DNA of 64,000 bases, from contig CM069870.1 in the NCBI GenBank assembly GCA_036172665.1, positions 20,434,001-20,498,000 on the forward strand. Reading direction: 5' to 3'. Made by a program: the position numbers and the translations under genes. How positions within the stretch are numbered: the stretch's first letter is position 1; every line of letters begins with the position of its first letter. Positions 43,055-55,270 of the stretch are shown here, one piece after another. The notes beneath the pieces were generated by a model. It saw nothing but the letters and a program-made list of their open reading frames with translations. It did not search any database and was not told the origin of the DNA. Source of the stretch: Prosopocoilus inquinatus. Taxonomy: Eukaryota; Arthropoda; Insecta; Coleoptera; Lucanidae.

Positions 43055-43573
43055 TCATTGAAAAGAGAATTAAATAGCGCATCTAATACTGATAAAACTT
43101 ATATGGTATTCCATTAAAAAAAATAATTATCGTAGTTTGAATATTCTCAAGTTTATTAATTTTTTTTAAGAACTTATGTAGCTAGAATTTTTTCTTTACA
43201 GTGTAACTGAAAAACCGTTTCAAGACAAAATTTTTGCAAAAACCACAAGTCCTTAAAGTCATTTGTTCGGAAGATATTTGCATTTGTTTGAGGTACTGCA
43301 AGAGCGATATTTTTTTTTAAAGTTGAATAACGCGAAAACGGTTTAGATTAGACCCTATATATGGTACCCAAGGTCAAACTAAAATTCAATCCAGAACCCG
43401 AAAATGTAAAAATACGTAGGGTATTCCATTTTAAATAACGAAGTGTCCTAACGCCCAGATTAAACGGAATACTATGTACACGTCAAACTAACTTTAAAAT
43501 ATGCTCCACATGATACAGTCAAAAATTATTAACTAGAGAGGTATGAAAGAATCCGACCTAAGTGGGACACCTG

Positions 43574-43690
43574 TATAGACCGTCCATCGATGACGTTGAA
43601 ATCTACGCCGCTGCTTTGTTTATCTTATCTATACTTTTCTTTTACAAGATATCTTAGAAATGTCCGAGCTTTAATTATGAGCTGTAGGTA
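43574..43690 (+). repeat. Family K, right part of the interrupted copy
   Basis: Continues the copy cut at 39290: GACGTTGAAATCTACGCC, CTGCTTTGTTTATCTTATCT, CAAGATATCTTAGAAATGTC, matching 55165-55265. Confidence 0.8.
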
Positions 43691-44155
43691 CAGCTTTTCG
43701 AAGTCACTTCTCTGTGTGCGCTTGATCGATTACCTTCTAGCGCAATGCCCGACTGACTTACTAGTCGAGAGTGTTCTTTAGGAACCGAACGACGAGTTTA
43801 ATCAGCGTTAAATTTACGCCCAAAACAACAAAACCGAGGAGCGTTAGTGAATCGAAAATGGAAAAAAAGGCGTACTTTTTCCCTGTTTTAAATTGCAAAG
43901 CCGCGGTCAGCCAAACACAAAATTATTACCCCGAGCTTCCCAAACGAGGGCGAAATAAAACCCCGCTCGAATTTTAATTCGCGCGCAATCGAAAACGCGA
44001 GCCAATTTGAATGGAAGGTAATAACAGCCTTCGTTAAACTGTACGTCCTTGTTCAATTATCTAGATTAAAAGCGACGTTCGTCGTCGAAAACTGCGAAGC
44101 AGGGCGAGGGGGTTTGGAAAGAACCGAAAAAAACGAGAAGGAAAACCTCGCGATA
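43691..44155. other. Stretch without a recognisable gene
   Basis: Somewhat CG-containing but without coding or repeat evidence beyond short frames (43590-43977). Confidence 0.4.
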
Positions 44156-44290
44156 TACAGGGTAATTCAAAATAAGTTTGTCCGACCCGTTAACCGCAGG
44201 TAATATGAGGTAAACTCGTCATATATAGGGTAATTCAAAATAAGCGTGTCCGTCCCGTTAACTACAGGAGTCGTTCAAAAATGGAGAGTG
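44156..44290 (+). repeat. Two direct TACAGGG-type transposon ends
   Basis: CAGGGTAATTCAAAATAAG (44158) and TAGGGTAATTCAAAATAAG (about 44226), each preceded by ATATA and followed by .GTGTCCG.CCCGTTAAC, 67 bp apart. An inverted related end (CTTATTTTGAATCGCCCTG) is at 49091-49109. These look like solo ends of TA-inserting Tc1/mariner-type elements. Confidence 0.55.
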
Positions 44291-46020
44291 TGGGGTAGAG
44301 CATTACCCCTAAGGTAATGACGACTGATTCGCCCAGAACATTGTGACTGCGTTGTAAAATTCTGAACGATTAGAGACGAACTTTTTTATTACTACTTTTG
44401 TTACTATTACTATATGAATCTGGGTGTTGCAGCTCCAGATATCAAATGTTATTGATATCAACCCTTGTTCCATATTTAATTTTGTTGGTTTCAAAAACAA
44501 ATCATATAAAAATCCTTAAAAAATTAATTACATTCAGTATGGAGAATAAATATATTTTATTTTATAATGTATTCAATTTGTTTCGCCTCACATCTATCAT
44601 GCACCTATGGACTGACATATTGCGCATATCGAACGAAATTTACCGCGCTCCTAAGCGGGGAGTTGGAAGCGCACACCGAGCGCTATACCCCTGCGATTTT
44701 AGAACGCTTCAAGGGCGAGGTGCGTCTATTTTGAAATTGAATTTATGAACGGTTTCAGTGCACCCCGGTGTCACTCTCACCCGTTCGGGCGTCATTTATG
44801 AACGCACTCCAGGTAATACTGGGAAAAACAAAACAAAAAAGTCTATAGATGAAGGGGGTCTAATACGCACAGGTCTTAAGATAAAATATATTAATTGGTG
44901 ATCACTGGAATAGCTGTACTGCCTTACTCGAACAAAATAAGAACGTTTACCTTGAACTGAAACTCTAAAACGTTTCTCTTTTCTTTTTCTTCAGTCGGAT
45001 AACGCTTTTAAATGCTCGGGAACAGCTTTAAACTGTTTAGAAGCAGCCTTTGCTTTGCAATTCATTTGTTATGGACTTCTCAATTAACAAATTACATATA
45101 ACTTAATCAATCAGTCAATAATTCAGGAAAAAGTGTATTTGAAATTTATTCGTTACACGGAGCCAGATTTGGTGAATTAATGTGCAGGATTTCGTAACAG
45201 ATCGATTTGGAAATCGGTGAGTAAAACGGTAGTTGGAACCTCATCTGGAGTCAGAAATTTCCGTCTAGCAGCTGGTGGATTTTCTAGTCTATTTATGCGT
45301 TTTGTTTAGCAAATGTATGGCTTATAAATTAGTTAAAAAATACTTACAAATTGGATAAAAAATACCAATTCGTTACTACAGTATTTGAAAAAAAAAATTA
45401 AATTAAAGCAACGAAATTAGAATTGATAAGCAAAGATTTATCTAATTTCACCTACGATATTCTAGAAATTTAGGAACTATCCTGGAACGTTACAAACTAT
45501 CTTAGAAAATTAAAAACTATCCTAGAAGATATGTGCCCGTTAGTTAATTTTGGTAATTGGAGAGCTCCCATGTGCAACCGAAAACAAAAACAGTTTAGTG
45601 TAATAGTTCTCTCACAAACTGATATTGCTTATAATTTCTTGACGAGTTTTCATTGATATAATTTTTATATCCAGATTTACAGCTTATTTTTCATAATTTG
45701 GAGGAATTTCATCTTTTATCTGGTGGATTAATTTTTTGATATTGGCAACTCTGGATATGAATTCCTTACGTCCAGTTGCACCGACATCGATTAAAGCTAA
45801 CCTCAATTTAAAGCAAAGAATTCCATTGTTTGGGAGATTGCATATGAAAAACGTCTTTTACAATGTTGAGAAACGTCACAATCGTTTTTTTTTTGCATCG
45901 CATGGTAAGAAGAAGGCCACATCGTGCGTCTGTTACAAAAACGCTAAATCACAGCATGTAATATTCATTTTTGTATACACCATAAAAAATGACCCACAAA
46001 TGCACGCGACAATAAACAGT
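44291..46020. other. Stretch without a recognisable gene
   Basis: A GC-richer patch at 44640-44810 (repeated CGCTC/GAGCG words) and a micro-tandem AACTATCCTGGAA/AACTATCTTAGAA/AACTATCCTAGAA (45475-45530). GTCCAGTTGCACCGACAT (45771) resembles the ends of Harbinger-type MITEs such as 63429. The 116- and 95-codon frames here have no motifs. Confidence 0.4.
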
Positions 46021-46270
46021 TGAATAACTAATACTTTGCTTTAATTTCTGTACAAAAATGTCATGTATTTTGAATTTGTGCTAAGTTGTTTTGCAATGTT
46101 TTTGAATTTAATCTTTTACTTGCAACTTTAGATATTTGTGTAAAGTAATTTCGTAACAATTGGAGTTTGCTTAAGTTGTTTTCAGTTTGTCAGCAATTTG
46201 TCAAACATATTGTAATTTCTTAAAATCTTTCTTGATTTACACATTTTGCAATCTCTTGGATTAATGAATT
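46021..46270. repeat. Motif T and flanking sequence
   Basis: AATAACTAATACTTTGC and TTTAATTTCTGTACAAAAAT at 46022-46060, followed by TTTTGAATTTGTG and TTTGAATTTAATCTTTTA, parallel to 16583-16730. Confidence 0.5.
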
Positions 46271-46690
46271 GGAAATTCTTTACGCTGTACGATACCTGGT
46301 GGACAAATCGCGCTGAGAAGTGAAGCTAGGCTCTGAAAGAGATGATAGTGTTTAAATAATGTGATAAGGGCGCCAGGGAACAACCCCAGCTGATGTAAGC
46401 ACCATGGAACCGACTCCCAAAGTTCCACAGCGCTAATAAACGAAAACTTCCAGGAGACTTACTAACACTAGTACGTTCAAAAAAGGGCTTGAAACATAGA
46501 AAAAACCATGATGATAAATAGTAAATACAGTGGCACACGCTAATAACTTGGCAATAATGTACACTGGCCTTAATAGCTCAAAGTTAAAACAAGTAACGAT
46601 ACAACAAATCAATTCGTTAATTAACTTAATCAACAATTAAAATTAACTTAGATTCAGTGCTGACCCTCACAAGGTCGACTCGAAGTCGCG
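46270..46690 (+). repeat. Dispersed repeat family F, copy 2
   Basis: Same order of words as copy 1 at 4240-4690 (CCTGGTG, CTGAGAAG, GGGCGCCAGGGA, CCATGGAACCGACT, AACTTCCAGGAGA, GCACACGCTAA). The minus-strand frames at 46326-46636 fall inside and are not conserved in copy 1. Confidence 0.55.
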
Positions 46691-47500
46691 CAACGTTAAC
46701 ACGGATTAACTGAATTAAATTTTTGACTTATAAGTCACACTAATCTAGTATACAAAGATGTGTCGAAAATATTTACGTCAAAATAAAACAAAATAGATAG
46801 AGAACACGCGGGTACTTTTCTGTACTTTCGTCTTAGCATATCGTTGCTACCTTCTCATCGGCGCACAGTGTAACATTTTAGCTATTTAGCAGGAATTAAT
46901 TAGATTTTGCAACTTTTCCAGGAAGCCAAAATCAGATGTAATTTGAAAACTAAAATGTCTATTACAATTAAAATAACCATTTTTTTTTTCTAAAAAAAAT
47001 GGCTCTTGCAGTTGGCTGAAAGGTAATAAATTGAGTTACTTGCGGTTTTGATATACAAACGAAGCTGGTCATAAAATTCAAATAAGTTTAGTGATTGACT
47101 GCAGTAACTATTCTTTCGGTAACTTTTTTTTTAAACTGTACGAGCTGTTTCTGCATCGTTTTGAGATGAGATCGCATATTTTAATTCATGAATTAGAGTT
47201 CTCCTTTATCCATAAAAATAAATTTACTGTAGGTGTACATTTTTTATCAGAAATAGCTAATAGTCATTTTCAATTTAACATTTTTATTCAAGTTTTATTC
47301 AATATCTGTTTAACATCTACAAAAACTTTTGCTAAATTTTGCTAATTTTGAATATTTTTGAAAATTTCTAGCAACGCCTCTGGTAATTACCCATCGTGAT
47401 ATTTTCGATATATGGATCACGAAGTAGAGAGGCGAAAAAATAAATGCCGTAATTGAATTTATTCTGCAATAAATGAAAGTGACTACATTGGCAGATGAAA
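46691..47500. other. AT-rich stretch without a recognisable gene
   Basis: The 84-codon Phe-rich frame at 47091-47345 has no motif. Nothing else. Confidence 0.45.
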
Positions 47501-47534
47501 AATTTTAATTTTATTATTATTTTTTAATATTGTT

Positions 47535-47840
47535 TTATCAGAATCATCATAATTTGCTGCTGCAATGATTCTGATTCTAATTAAAAATTATTATTTGCCC
47601 ATGTTCTTAAAGTTGTAGCTTTGAAACAAATACTTTTTATCCAGAATCAGAATCATCAGAGTTTCCAACTCTGATGAGTCTGTTTCTAATTAAACATTCT
47701 CTGTCAATGTTCTTAAAGTTCTAGCATCGAATTAAACATTATTTTTTTAGCAGAGTTTGCTGCTCTGATGATTCTCTTCCTAATTATAAATTATTTGTCA
47801 ATGTTCTTAATGTTATAGCTTTGAATTAAAAAATAATAAT
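47535..47840 (+). repeat. Three-unit minisatellite, about 100 bp period
   Basis: ATGTTCTTAA.GTT.TAGC at 47601, 47707 and 47801, each preceded by TGAT.A.TCT..TTCTAATTA and followed by TTGAA. Between units lie GATTCTGATTC/GAATCAGAATCATC inversions. The DNA is AT-rich and noncoding. Confidence 0.75.
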
Positions 47841-48475
47841 TTTATTTATCACAATATTATCTATTTTATTATTTCATTTTATTATCAGGATAAATAACTA
47901 ATAAGAAAATGTCAGACAGGTGTAGCATTCAATTATTAAATTGTTATTCAAGTACAAATATAAAATCCGTGATTAAAATACACTTTGCTGTTTAAAATTA
48001 ATAATAATAATAAGAGCGCGTGACGGCTTCTAAACAATTGAAAATCGGGAACATAGGAATTCTATGAATTTCAATCCTTAAAATTTAATGCAACTTTTCT
48101 TAAAATTTTCTGCTGTGTGCTCTATTTTCCAAAATAAGTTCTTTTAAAGTATTTAATAGCCCTTAAAACCATTCTCTTTCTATAAATTTTATTCATTAAA
48201 TTAATTCCAGCTACACAACAAACATTACACACTGTGCAGCGGTGGTTAAAATGACATGTCAACTTTAGCACCCCATTCTGGTAAACGTCGAATTTCGATT
48301 CCAATTAGAGCATGTCTCTGAAGAATTGAGACAACCACAATGCGAGATCTGCCTTGCTCGCCACGATTCACAGAGTATTCAGTCTTACACCTCTCGATGA
48401 AACGGATTCTGTTTTTGTTTCTGTACTGCATACCTCAAATTTTAACGAAACTTGAAAATCCACTGGCAAGGCTAG
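47841..48475. other. AT-rich stretch without a recognisable gene
   Basis: (AAT)n at 47999-48012. Two overlapping minus-strand frames of about 60 codons show no motif. Confidence 0.45.
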
Positions 48476-48479
48476 TAAA

Positions 48480-48775
48480 GTGCACCTCAAAAGACACATA
48501 GAGCTCATTTAATTCCAGTCAAACTGCTTTATTGAATTTTGTAACACAGTTTTGCACAAATTCTCACGAACAACAAAATGCTTCCTTGCTTTATCGTGCC
48601 GGACGGTAGAACGAAAAGTGATCGAAGATGGTTAGCGGAACCGACTTTTCGGTCCAACAAAATGAGCCAATCGGAACACCGGACGTGAAGAATCGGGGTT
48701 ATAATATACCAACGAGAGGCCTTGATTTCAAGCGGCGACGAAACGTAACTAGAGATTAACCGTAACAGTTAAATC
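48480..48775 (-). mobile_element. LTR-like repeat (family L), best copy
   Basis: On the minus strand: starts TGTTACGGTTAATC, TATA-like GGTATATTATAACC about 60 bp in, CCGATTGGCTCA (a CCAAT-type word inverted), a poly(A)-signal-like CAATAAAGCAG near the end, then a GTGTCTTTTGAGG tail. This order (TG start, promoter, poly(A) signal) fits a solo LTR of about 295 bp. Copies with the same layout are at 5105-5475 (minus) and 11595-11860 (plus). No target duplication or gag-pol was found, so the call is provisional. Confidence 0.5.
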
Positions 48776-50429
48776 TTAGTCTAAAACTAATTTATTTCAA
48801 TCTCGAGTTATAATTTGCTTAGTTATTAATATATCCTTTCTGTATATGACGGGCAAGGGCCAAAATCTCAATCTACTATGAACGGACGGAGAGCGATTCC
48901 TGGCTATCTTCTTAACTCAAATTATTTTGAACCATTAACGGTTGATTAAAATTTTGGAGGGAAAAGTGAGGAGTGGAATGCACAAGAGGTTGATTTTGAA
49001 ATCCCCCTTCATAAAAATTTATTACTAGCGGTTTCATATGTGCACTTGCACCTTAGTAAATACGGATAAGTATAATCCGCGAGTCCTATACTTATTTTGA
49101 ATCGCCCTGTATGCAAATAATTTTGTTGATATTTTAACCTTTTGCATGCACACTTAAAAACAACCGAAACGAAAGATATTTGACCCGAACACAAAAACGA
49201 ATACTCTCTGGAGTAAACCAAAAAAAAGAACAATGTCTGAGGTTTCCAATTAACGAAACTATTTTTTTTTAAGTGGCGCTGAATGAAAACTTTCAGACGA
49301 GATTTTCCTCTTGCTTCAGTTTGGCTTCAGTCAGTCAATCAATTCGACTACAACGCTATTGTAAGTGAGTTGGTACATTCAGCATCAAAAGTATCTCGGG
49401 CCGCGAAGAGAAGATAACGAACGCAAATATTTAATTAGCGCTTCTTTCTCGAGCCCTCGGGCTCAATTTTAAATTAATATTTAATGCATAGTGTGAGAGA
49501 TGGGAAAGCATATCGAATTGATGAGCCCAGGGAATTGGCTCGTTTATTTAAACGGGAGGCTCCGTCGCGATGTGCGGTTATAGAAGTCATAAAACATTTT
49601 CGTCGTGTTGCGTTCAGCAATTTTGGGATGTTATAATACTCGTATTTCATCCGACATTTATTTTGTTGAAATCATTCATTACAAATCACTATGTTTATCT
49701 TTTTTTTTATTAGATTGTCATATTTTTCTACTACTCAAATAAATCTGCTAGGACCATGATAACAGTTATTTACGTGTCAAGCTTTGTAAATTAATCTTTA
49801 CGAGAGAGCTGGAAGTTATAATATAATCCACTGAGTCTAGTAAAGATTAATTGTGGCGATTTTTAATCAATTTACTTTAATTTTTTTTATGAAAATGTTT
49901 CTTTTTATCGAAGGCGTTACTTCTAGCCAAAAAAATCATGGTGATATAAACAGACAATCTACTTTCTGCAAGCCTGTAAAATTTTACAGGCCTTTTATAC
50001 AAGCCCGTAAAATTTTACAGGTCTGTTCCGATAATTTACCGTTTACTTGGTTACCATAAACAATAAAATTGACCTGTAAAATGTCATTTACTGGGAAGGT
50101 GGAAATAAAATTATTTGAAGACGTTAAGTAAATTATACAGATTGTTGTTCAGTATAAACTGTTACGTACCAATTTTTAGAGTGTGGATGCTATTAAGCAT
50201 TTCAATTTCTACCCCCACCACAATACAATGATCCGTTTTACCCAAAACTTCAAGATGTACCCAATTATAAAGACACTAGTCGCAGTCTTGATGACCACGA
50301 TGATCCATATAACAACTTTGTATGGGACAAGGTGTATACGAATAACGAACTTAGATGTTTAAATGGTAGCAAATCTACCCTAGTCCAATAACAAAATTGA
50401 AGGAAAATTTTTGAAAGCAACGTACAGGG
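48776..50429. other. Stretch without a recognisable gene
   Basis: An inverted TACAGGG-type end lies at 49091-49111 and a paired short palindrome at 49972-50022 (separate entry). Frames are short and unrecognised. Confidence 0.4.
49972..50022. repeat. Duplicated 20 bp palindrome
   Basis: GCCTGTAAAATTTTACAGGC (49972-49991, perfect) and GCCCGTAAAATTTTACAGGT (50003-50022), followed by a third half GACCTGTAAAAT near 50069. Such paired palindromes may bind a dimeric protein or be unstable replication sites; nothing more can be said. Confidence 0.75.
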
Positions 50430-51950
50430 TAATAATAATAATAATATGTTTTATTTCGGTCATATGCGGGTACAGTGGAATAGTACATGCAAATGAAAGA
50501 AAACGTCACAATACAAATACAAAATACTACTGTAATCCCTCGTCGTTTTAAACAATCTATAATCCGTTAAGGTTTTTATTTCTCCAGGGAGATAAGAGAA
50601 TAAATACTTGCTTGAATATAACACTCCTTTTTTAGTTTTAACTAGTCTGTGTCAAGGATAGCGATAGTTTACTTTGTTACGTATAGTATAGCTATGACCA
50701 AATATGCAGGAATTGTATTTATGGAAAAATAAAAGACATTCAAATATATATAGACCATAAAATGTTAGCATTTAGTTTTTGCGAAATGTTCCTTTACATG
50801 TTGCGTTGTGCTTTAGATTGAATATAATTCAAATCTCTTTCTTTTGTAAACTAAATAGTGTGTGCAGCAAATATGCGATTGCCATCCGAACATTTGCTCC
50901 AGCACACAATACCAAATCTCAGCCGGGAGTAAAAATTAGCGTAATATTGGATTTTAGGGTATCTGTATTCATTGTGTCTTTAAGTACTCTTAGGGCAAAG
51001 CAAACACAACCCAAATTTTTACATAGTGAATTCACGTGCGTTGACCAAGTTATACATTCATCAATATGTATTCCAAGATATTTAGTATTATTTGATACAT
51101 TCAAAGTATGATTACCGAATTTAATATAATTAGGGGCAGGAATGTTATTATTACATCTAAAAACTATGCAACTGGTTTTGCTAGTATTGAGCAGCATTCT
51201 ATTGGAGTTGAACCAATTAATAATTTTACTGAAGTACATTCGTTAATGACATCTGGATACGTTTTACCTGTAATAGGCAAATTAGAGTCGTCTGCATAAT
51301 TCAATATTGTGTGCTGAGAATCGACCAAACACTTACTTATGTCGTTCATAAAAATTACAAGTAATAGCGGGCCCAAGACTCCACCTTGTGGAATTCCTAG
51401 GTCTGTCGAAACTAGATCCGAACACGCCTGGACATTACCGCTCTGTATTTTAACTAATTGTCTTCTGTTGGAGAAATAAGACCGGAACCAGTCATTTACT
51501 ATGCCTCGTACACCAATGTGATGGAGTTTAGTTAGTAATATGCTATGGTCTATACTGTCAAACGCCTTCCTCAGATCTAGGAACAAGTCGCAAGCAATAT
51601 CTCCCCTTTCAAGGGTAGATAAGATTGACTCTAAGTAGGTAGTCAGGGCCGTTTCCATACATTTTCCATCAGAAAACCATGTTGAGCATCACTGAGTATA
51701 TTATTTTTCTCAAGTAATTTTATTAGTCTACGAGATACTACGTGTTCGATGATTTTTGAGAACGATGATAATAGGCTAATAGGCCTGTAATTTTCAATAG
51801 ATTCAGCATTGCCTTTTTTGTAAATTGGGGTAGTAATTGGGAGAACTACTTAGAATAACTGGGAGAACTACGCCTGGGTGTTACCATACTGATGACAAGA
51901 CAGTTAATAAATTTTTTGCTCCTCATTATACAAAGAATTTGCTTTTGTCA
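50430..51950 (-). mobile_element. 5'-truncated LINE 2 (Jockey/CR1-type)
   Basis: A minus-strand LINE with (ATT)n tail at 50430-50445. Sequence similarity to the reverse transcriptase begins near 51950 and runs to about 50480. It is a different lineage from LINE 1: the active site reads YADDSNL and not YADDTVL, and the flanks share no sequence. The endonuclease is absent. Confidence 0.85.
50600..51900 (-). pseudogene. Reverse transcriptase of LINE 2, broken
   Basis: N-terminal piece (about 51850-51665): IYKKGNAESIENYRPISLL and LSDAQHGF. A one-base loss near 51680 shifts into the main piece 51658-51164: LFLDLRKAFDSIDHSILL, LGIPQGGVLGPLLLVIF and NYADDSNL. A further shift near 51200 leads to 51239-50919: FSKIINWFNSNRMLLNTSKT and NNTKYLGIHIDECITWS. 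The C-terminal domain continues to about 50760 with stops. A short tandem duplication (GTAGTTCTCCCA) disturbs the 5' end near 51850. Inactive. Confidence 0.85.
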
Positions 51951-54710
51951 GAAAATTATAAAACTTGATCAATGAAATAGCTACCCTAACTCCCCTTTGT
52001 TTTTAGGGGTGTAGGGACAATCAAGCAGCTCCCTCAAAACGAATGCATCCAGAAAAAGAAAACTCGTGCGATACCTGGGATACGATGCAGTTGGTTTATT
52101 TATTATTTCCTTCTAACGTAATGTGCTAATAATCTCAACACCTTATTATAACTAAGTTTAATTTCAGGTGTTTCGCTTATCCTGTAAGGGATGCAATGTT
52201 TTATTTACGTTCCGAAAGAATGTTGGGTGTCGATAAAGTTTACTTCCTTCACATATAGCTCAGCTTCGGTAGCACCCTGTACTAGAGAGAGAATCTAATA
52301 CTACAATTACTGTAAGTGTGTTCTAATCCTAAATCTAAATGAATGAATAAAGTTGGGGGGGGGTCTGAAGGAAGGCTTGCTTAGTCAGATAAGAAGACTG
52401 TTTTGGGCCGATCGTCTTTGGGGGTCGCGGCAATTATACTTAAACTTGAAAAAACGTGAAGGAAAATTAAGAAAAATATATTTTTTTAAGGAAAATGTTT
52501 AATACAAGAAAAATTAAAAGATTTTCCGTTTCAATTTTTTTCTAATTTTTCTCTCTTTCCCATTTTTTTTCTTATTTCTTTAAAATAATTTTGACAATTG
52601 TCCGTTTTTTTTGCCCCAACTTATCTGTCAGAGGCTGCCACACGCACGCGGGCGGCTTTTGGCCTCGCGGAGGCCCTGATTCTGTTTCAGGATTTCAGTA
52701 ATAATTAAGTTAGATGGGGGGTCCAAAAACATAATAAACAATTTACAACTTACAGAAAATCCTAATACAGAAATAAATATATTAACAAAACGAGAAATTC
52801 AGTTCCAATACAATCCCATAAAAAAATAATAATAATTTTAATACGAGATATTTTCTTTTTACTTAAGACCGAATGAAATCTTGAAACATTAACTAAAAAT
52901 TTTACAATCAAACAAAAATAATTCAAGATAACAAAATAAATAAACATCAACGAAATTATAGCGTTATATAAAACAAAAAAAAATGGTTTGGAGAGATAGG
53001 CGAATATTTAGTACATAAAAAAAGCCTGTGTTAGTAATTAGCTTTTTTTGTTTTAAACGCAAAATAGATTTTTGTTTTAACTCTCCAACTCAACTCCCCA
53101 AACACAAAATTTAAATTAAATTAATAAAAAAATGGTTACGGTTCAATTGATTACCAAAAAAAAACACCCGTGAAGTGTGGTAACTTCATTCGCGAAATTT
53201 AATTGAGAACTGAGGAAACTGACTGATTAAAAAAATAGAATCAAGAAAACTTCAAAGAAGAACGAACATTAATTAGAAATCTGCAGTTAAAGGACGGCGA
53301 AAAATGCTTTTTCGTACGTTCCCGGCGTTTTTAAGCCCTTTTCTCCCTCCAGAGTCATAAGCAAATGGGGAATATCGGATGATGCATTTGCTATGCGTAA
53401 AACCTTAATCGAGTGCGTAAATTAGGGGCAAAATAGCAACTTCCGAGGCTCGACTCCGTTCTTTCTCTCCTAATGCATACTCGGTCGTGTGCCACTCACT
53501 TCCAGGAAATTGCTGCCGGCGGCGCTGCATGATTCATACCCGTTTCTTACAATGACCTGGTTCGTGTTTTAATATAGTACATTTTAATACAAGGGTAATT
53601 AAATCGCAACATTTAATTTTCTGAAAAAACTTTGCATCTCTGCATACTGAATATTCGATCCTTTATGTGGATCTCATACAAAAAGATGGCGGAGGCTCTC
53701 ATTTAATTTATTTGTGTGCTTATCATGACAATGTTTTTCTTTCATTTATAGTCGGCGGAATACATCTTGAATATCTTATTTTATAATGACCAAAAGGAGG
53801 ATCTAAGAAAGTGAACTGCTTGAAATCAGTTTGAGACAGCGGCAGTCCGACTCGACGCGGGGGTCTAAATCGAAGCGTTAAATGTTCCGCCCGCTTATAC
53901 GTGATTTTTAATCAATCAGTCTAACATCGCCACGGCAACAACGCGAATATAATTCCGGAAGGTAATAACAGCTCTTTCTTGAATTTAGAAACAACAATTT
54001 AGTTGATTTGAATTAAATAGAAACACGACACGTCTCTGCAGCACACTCTCTCGTGCGCATCGTGTCTGAGCATCGCAGTCAACTGCGACATTATTGTGAA
54101 TCATGCTGTCCTAACGAATGCATTATTACTTTGGCTTACCGATTGTTCACTATCAGCTAGACGCGCTGCGCCGGCAAATATGTTGAGGCATAACATCGCA
54201 CCGCTTCGTTGCAATAGTACAGTTTTAAACTTTTTTCTGTCCGCCATATGATAATGACGCGACGATAAAATTCGTTGCCTTTGGGGAAACCCCCAACGCG
54301 ACGCAAAACTGTTTAACGCTCGTAAACAATTAGTGCGCGAATTGTAACTTTACAACGTTCGAAGAAGTTTCAATCGTATATTCATAATAAGGAGAAACTT
54401 TCGAACTGGGACACTCGAATATTCCTGATACTGTGTTACTTGTTAGAATTTGTTTCGTACGAAGATATAAAACATGCACCGAGCTGATTCATAATTGAGG
54501 AAGTTTTGTGAATGTCAGGCCGAGTCGTAAACCGTAAACCATTGGTTTGATGTCACGACATCTATGAGGGAAAAAGTTAAATTTATAGCTTCTAAATTTT
54601 TGACATAAACCTCATTTCTTCAATTTATACAATTTCATGTATCCCACGAGGAAATAAAAAAATGCTGTCTACTTATCATGCAGGAGTGGTCACATGGGAT
54701 ACATTCAGTT
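51951..54710. other. Stretch without a recognisable gene
   Basis: G run at 52357-52364, T- and A-rich blocks to 53200. 53280-53580 and 53860-54320 are less AT-rich, non-repetitive in this window and lack long frames, so they could be conserved noncoding sequence. No proof. Confidence 0.4.
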
Positions 54711-55270
54711 ATGAACAGGCCTAGGCGCATTTTAGGCGGAAGGTTTCATTAAGTATACGAGGAACTACTAATATGCCGAAGCGATCATAGTCGGAAAAAG
54801 TTTTAATCTTTAATGCGTCTGCCCTGTAAAAACAAAACAATAAACCAGTCGAAGCCCGAGAAATCTATGCGGCACGCAGTAACCACTACAGTTCTGGTCG
54901 ACTGGATATAAAAACTTGTTTACATAATCGATTCATTCCGAAATGAACTTGCATTCTTTTTGCAGGGACGGCGCTATAATTGATATGAATTAAATGTATT
55001 ATGCCAGTCTTTTTAAAAGCTACATTAAAGAATTATAATGTTTTCATAATTATTAATTTGAAAGAAACTATAGAGGCAATTATATTACACATGTAACTTA
55101 CATCAAACGGTTGCTTCTGATGCAATGTGCGCGAGGGTGAGAGTGTCTCGGGCATATAAGCCATTCAGCGACGACGTTGAAATCTACGCCTCTGCTTTAT
55201 TTATCTTTATACTGGTTTTTACCAGATATCTTAGGAATGTCCGACCCTTAGTTATGAAGATGTGTACAAA
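54711..55270 (+). repeat. Family K, uninterrupted copy (empty site)
   Basis: Continuous through the point at which the 38.85 kb copy is split: TCGGGCATATAAGCCATTC around the single TATA at 55155-55158. It thus shows the pre-insertion state of that repeat. By eye it is roughly 85 percent identical to the other copy. Confidence 0.85.

Larger units (their letters stand above)
39291..43573. mobile_element. 4.28 kb composite element with 523 bp inverted ends
   Basis: The ends read CAGGCTGTCCAACTTAAG and, inverted, CAGGTGTCCCACTTAGG. TATA lies at both borders (39287-39290 and 43574-43577), and the empty copy at 54711-55270 has a single TATA (55155-55158). TA or TATA duplication fits the Tc1/mariner-IS630 group. 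Inverted ends run from 39291 to about 39810 and from about 43055 to 43573 (GGTTTAGATTAGACCCTATA on the right). Inside are a hairpin, P-Q fragments, a truncated LINE and an inverted LINE fragment. No transposase for the element itself is seen, so it is non-autonomous or its coding region has been replaced. Confidence 0.85.

Noticed and set aside
44158..49109. A single 4.95 kb transposon between TACAGGG-type ends
   Set aside because: Only about 20 bp is shared between the outer ends, a second direct end lies at 44226, and the interior contains unrelated dispersed repeats.
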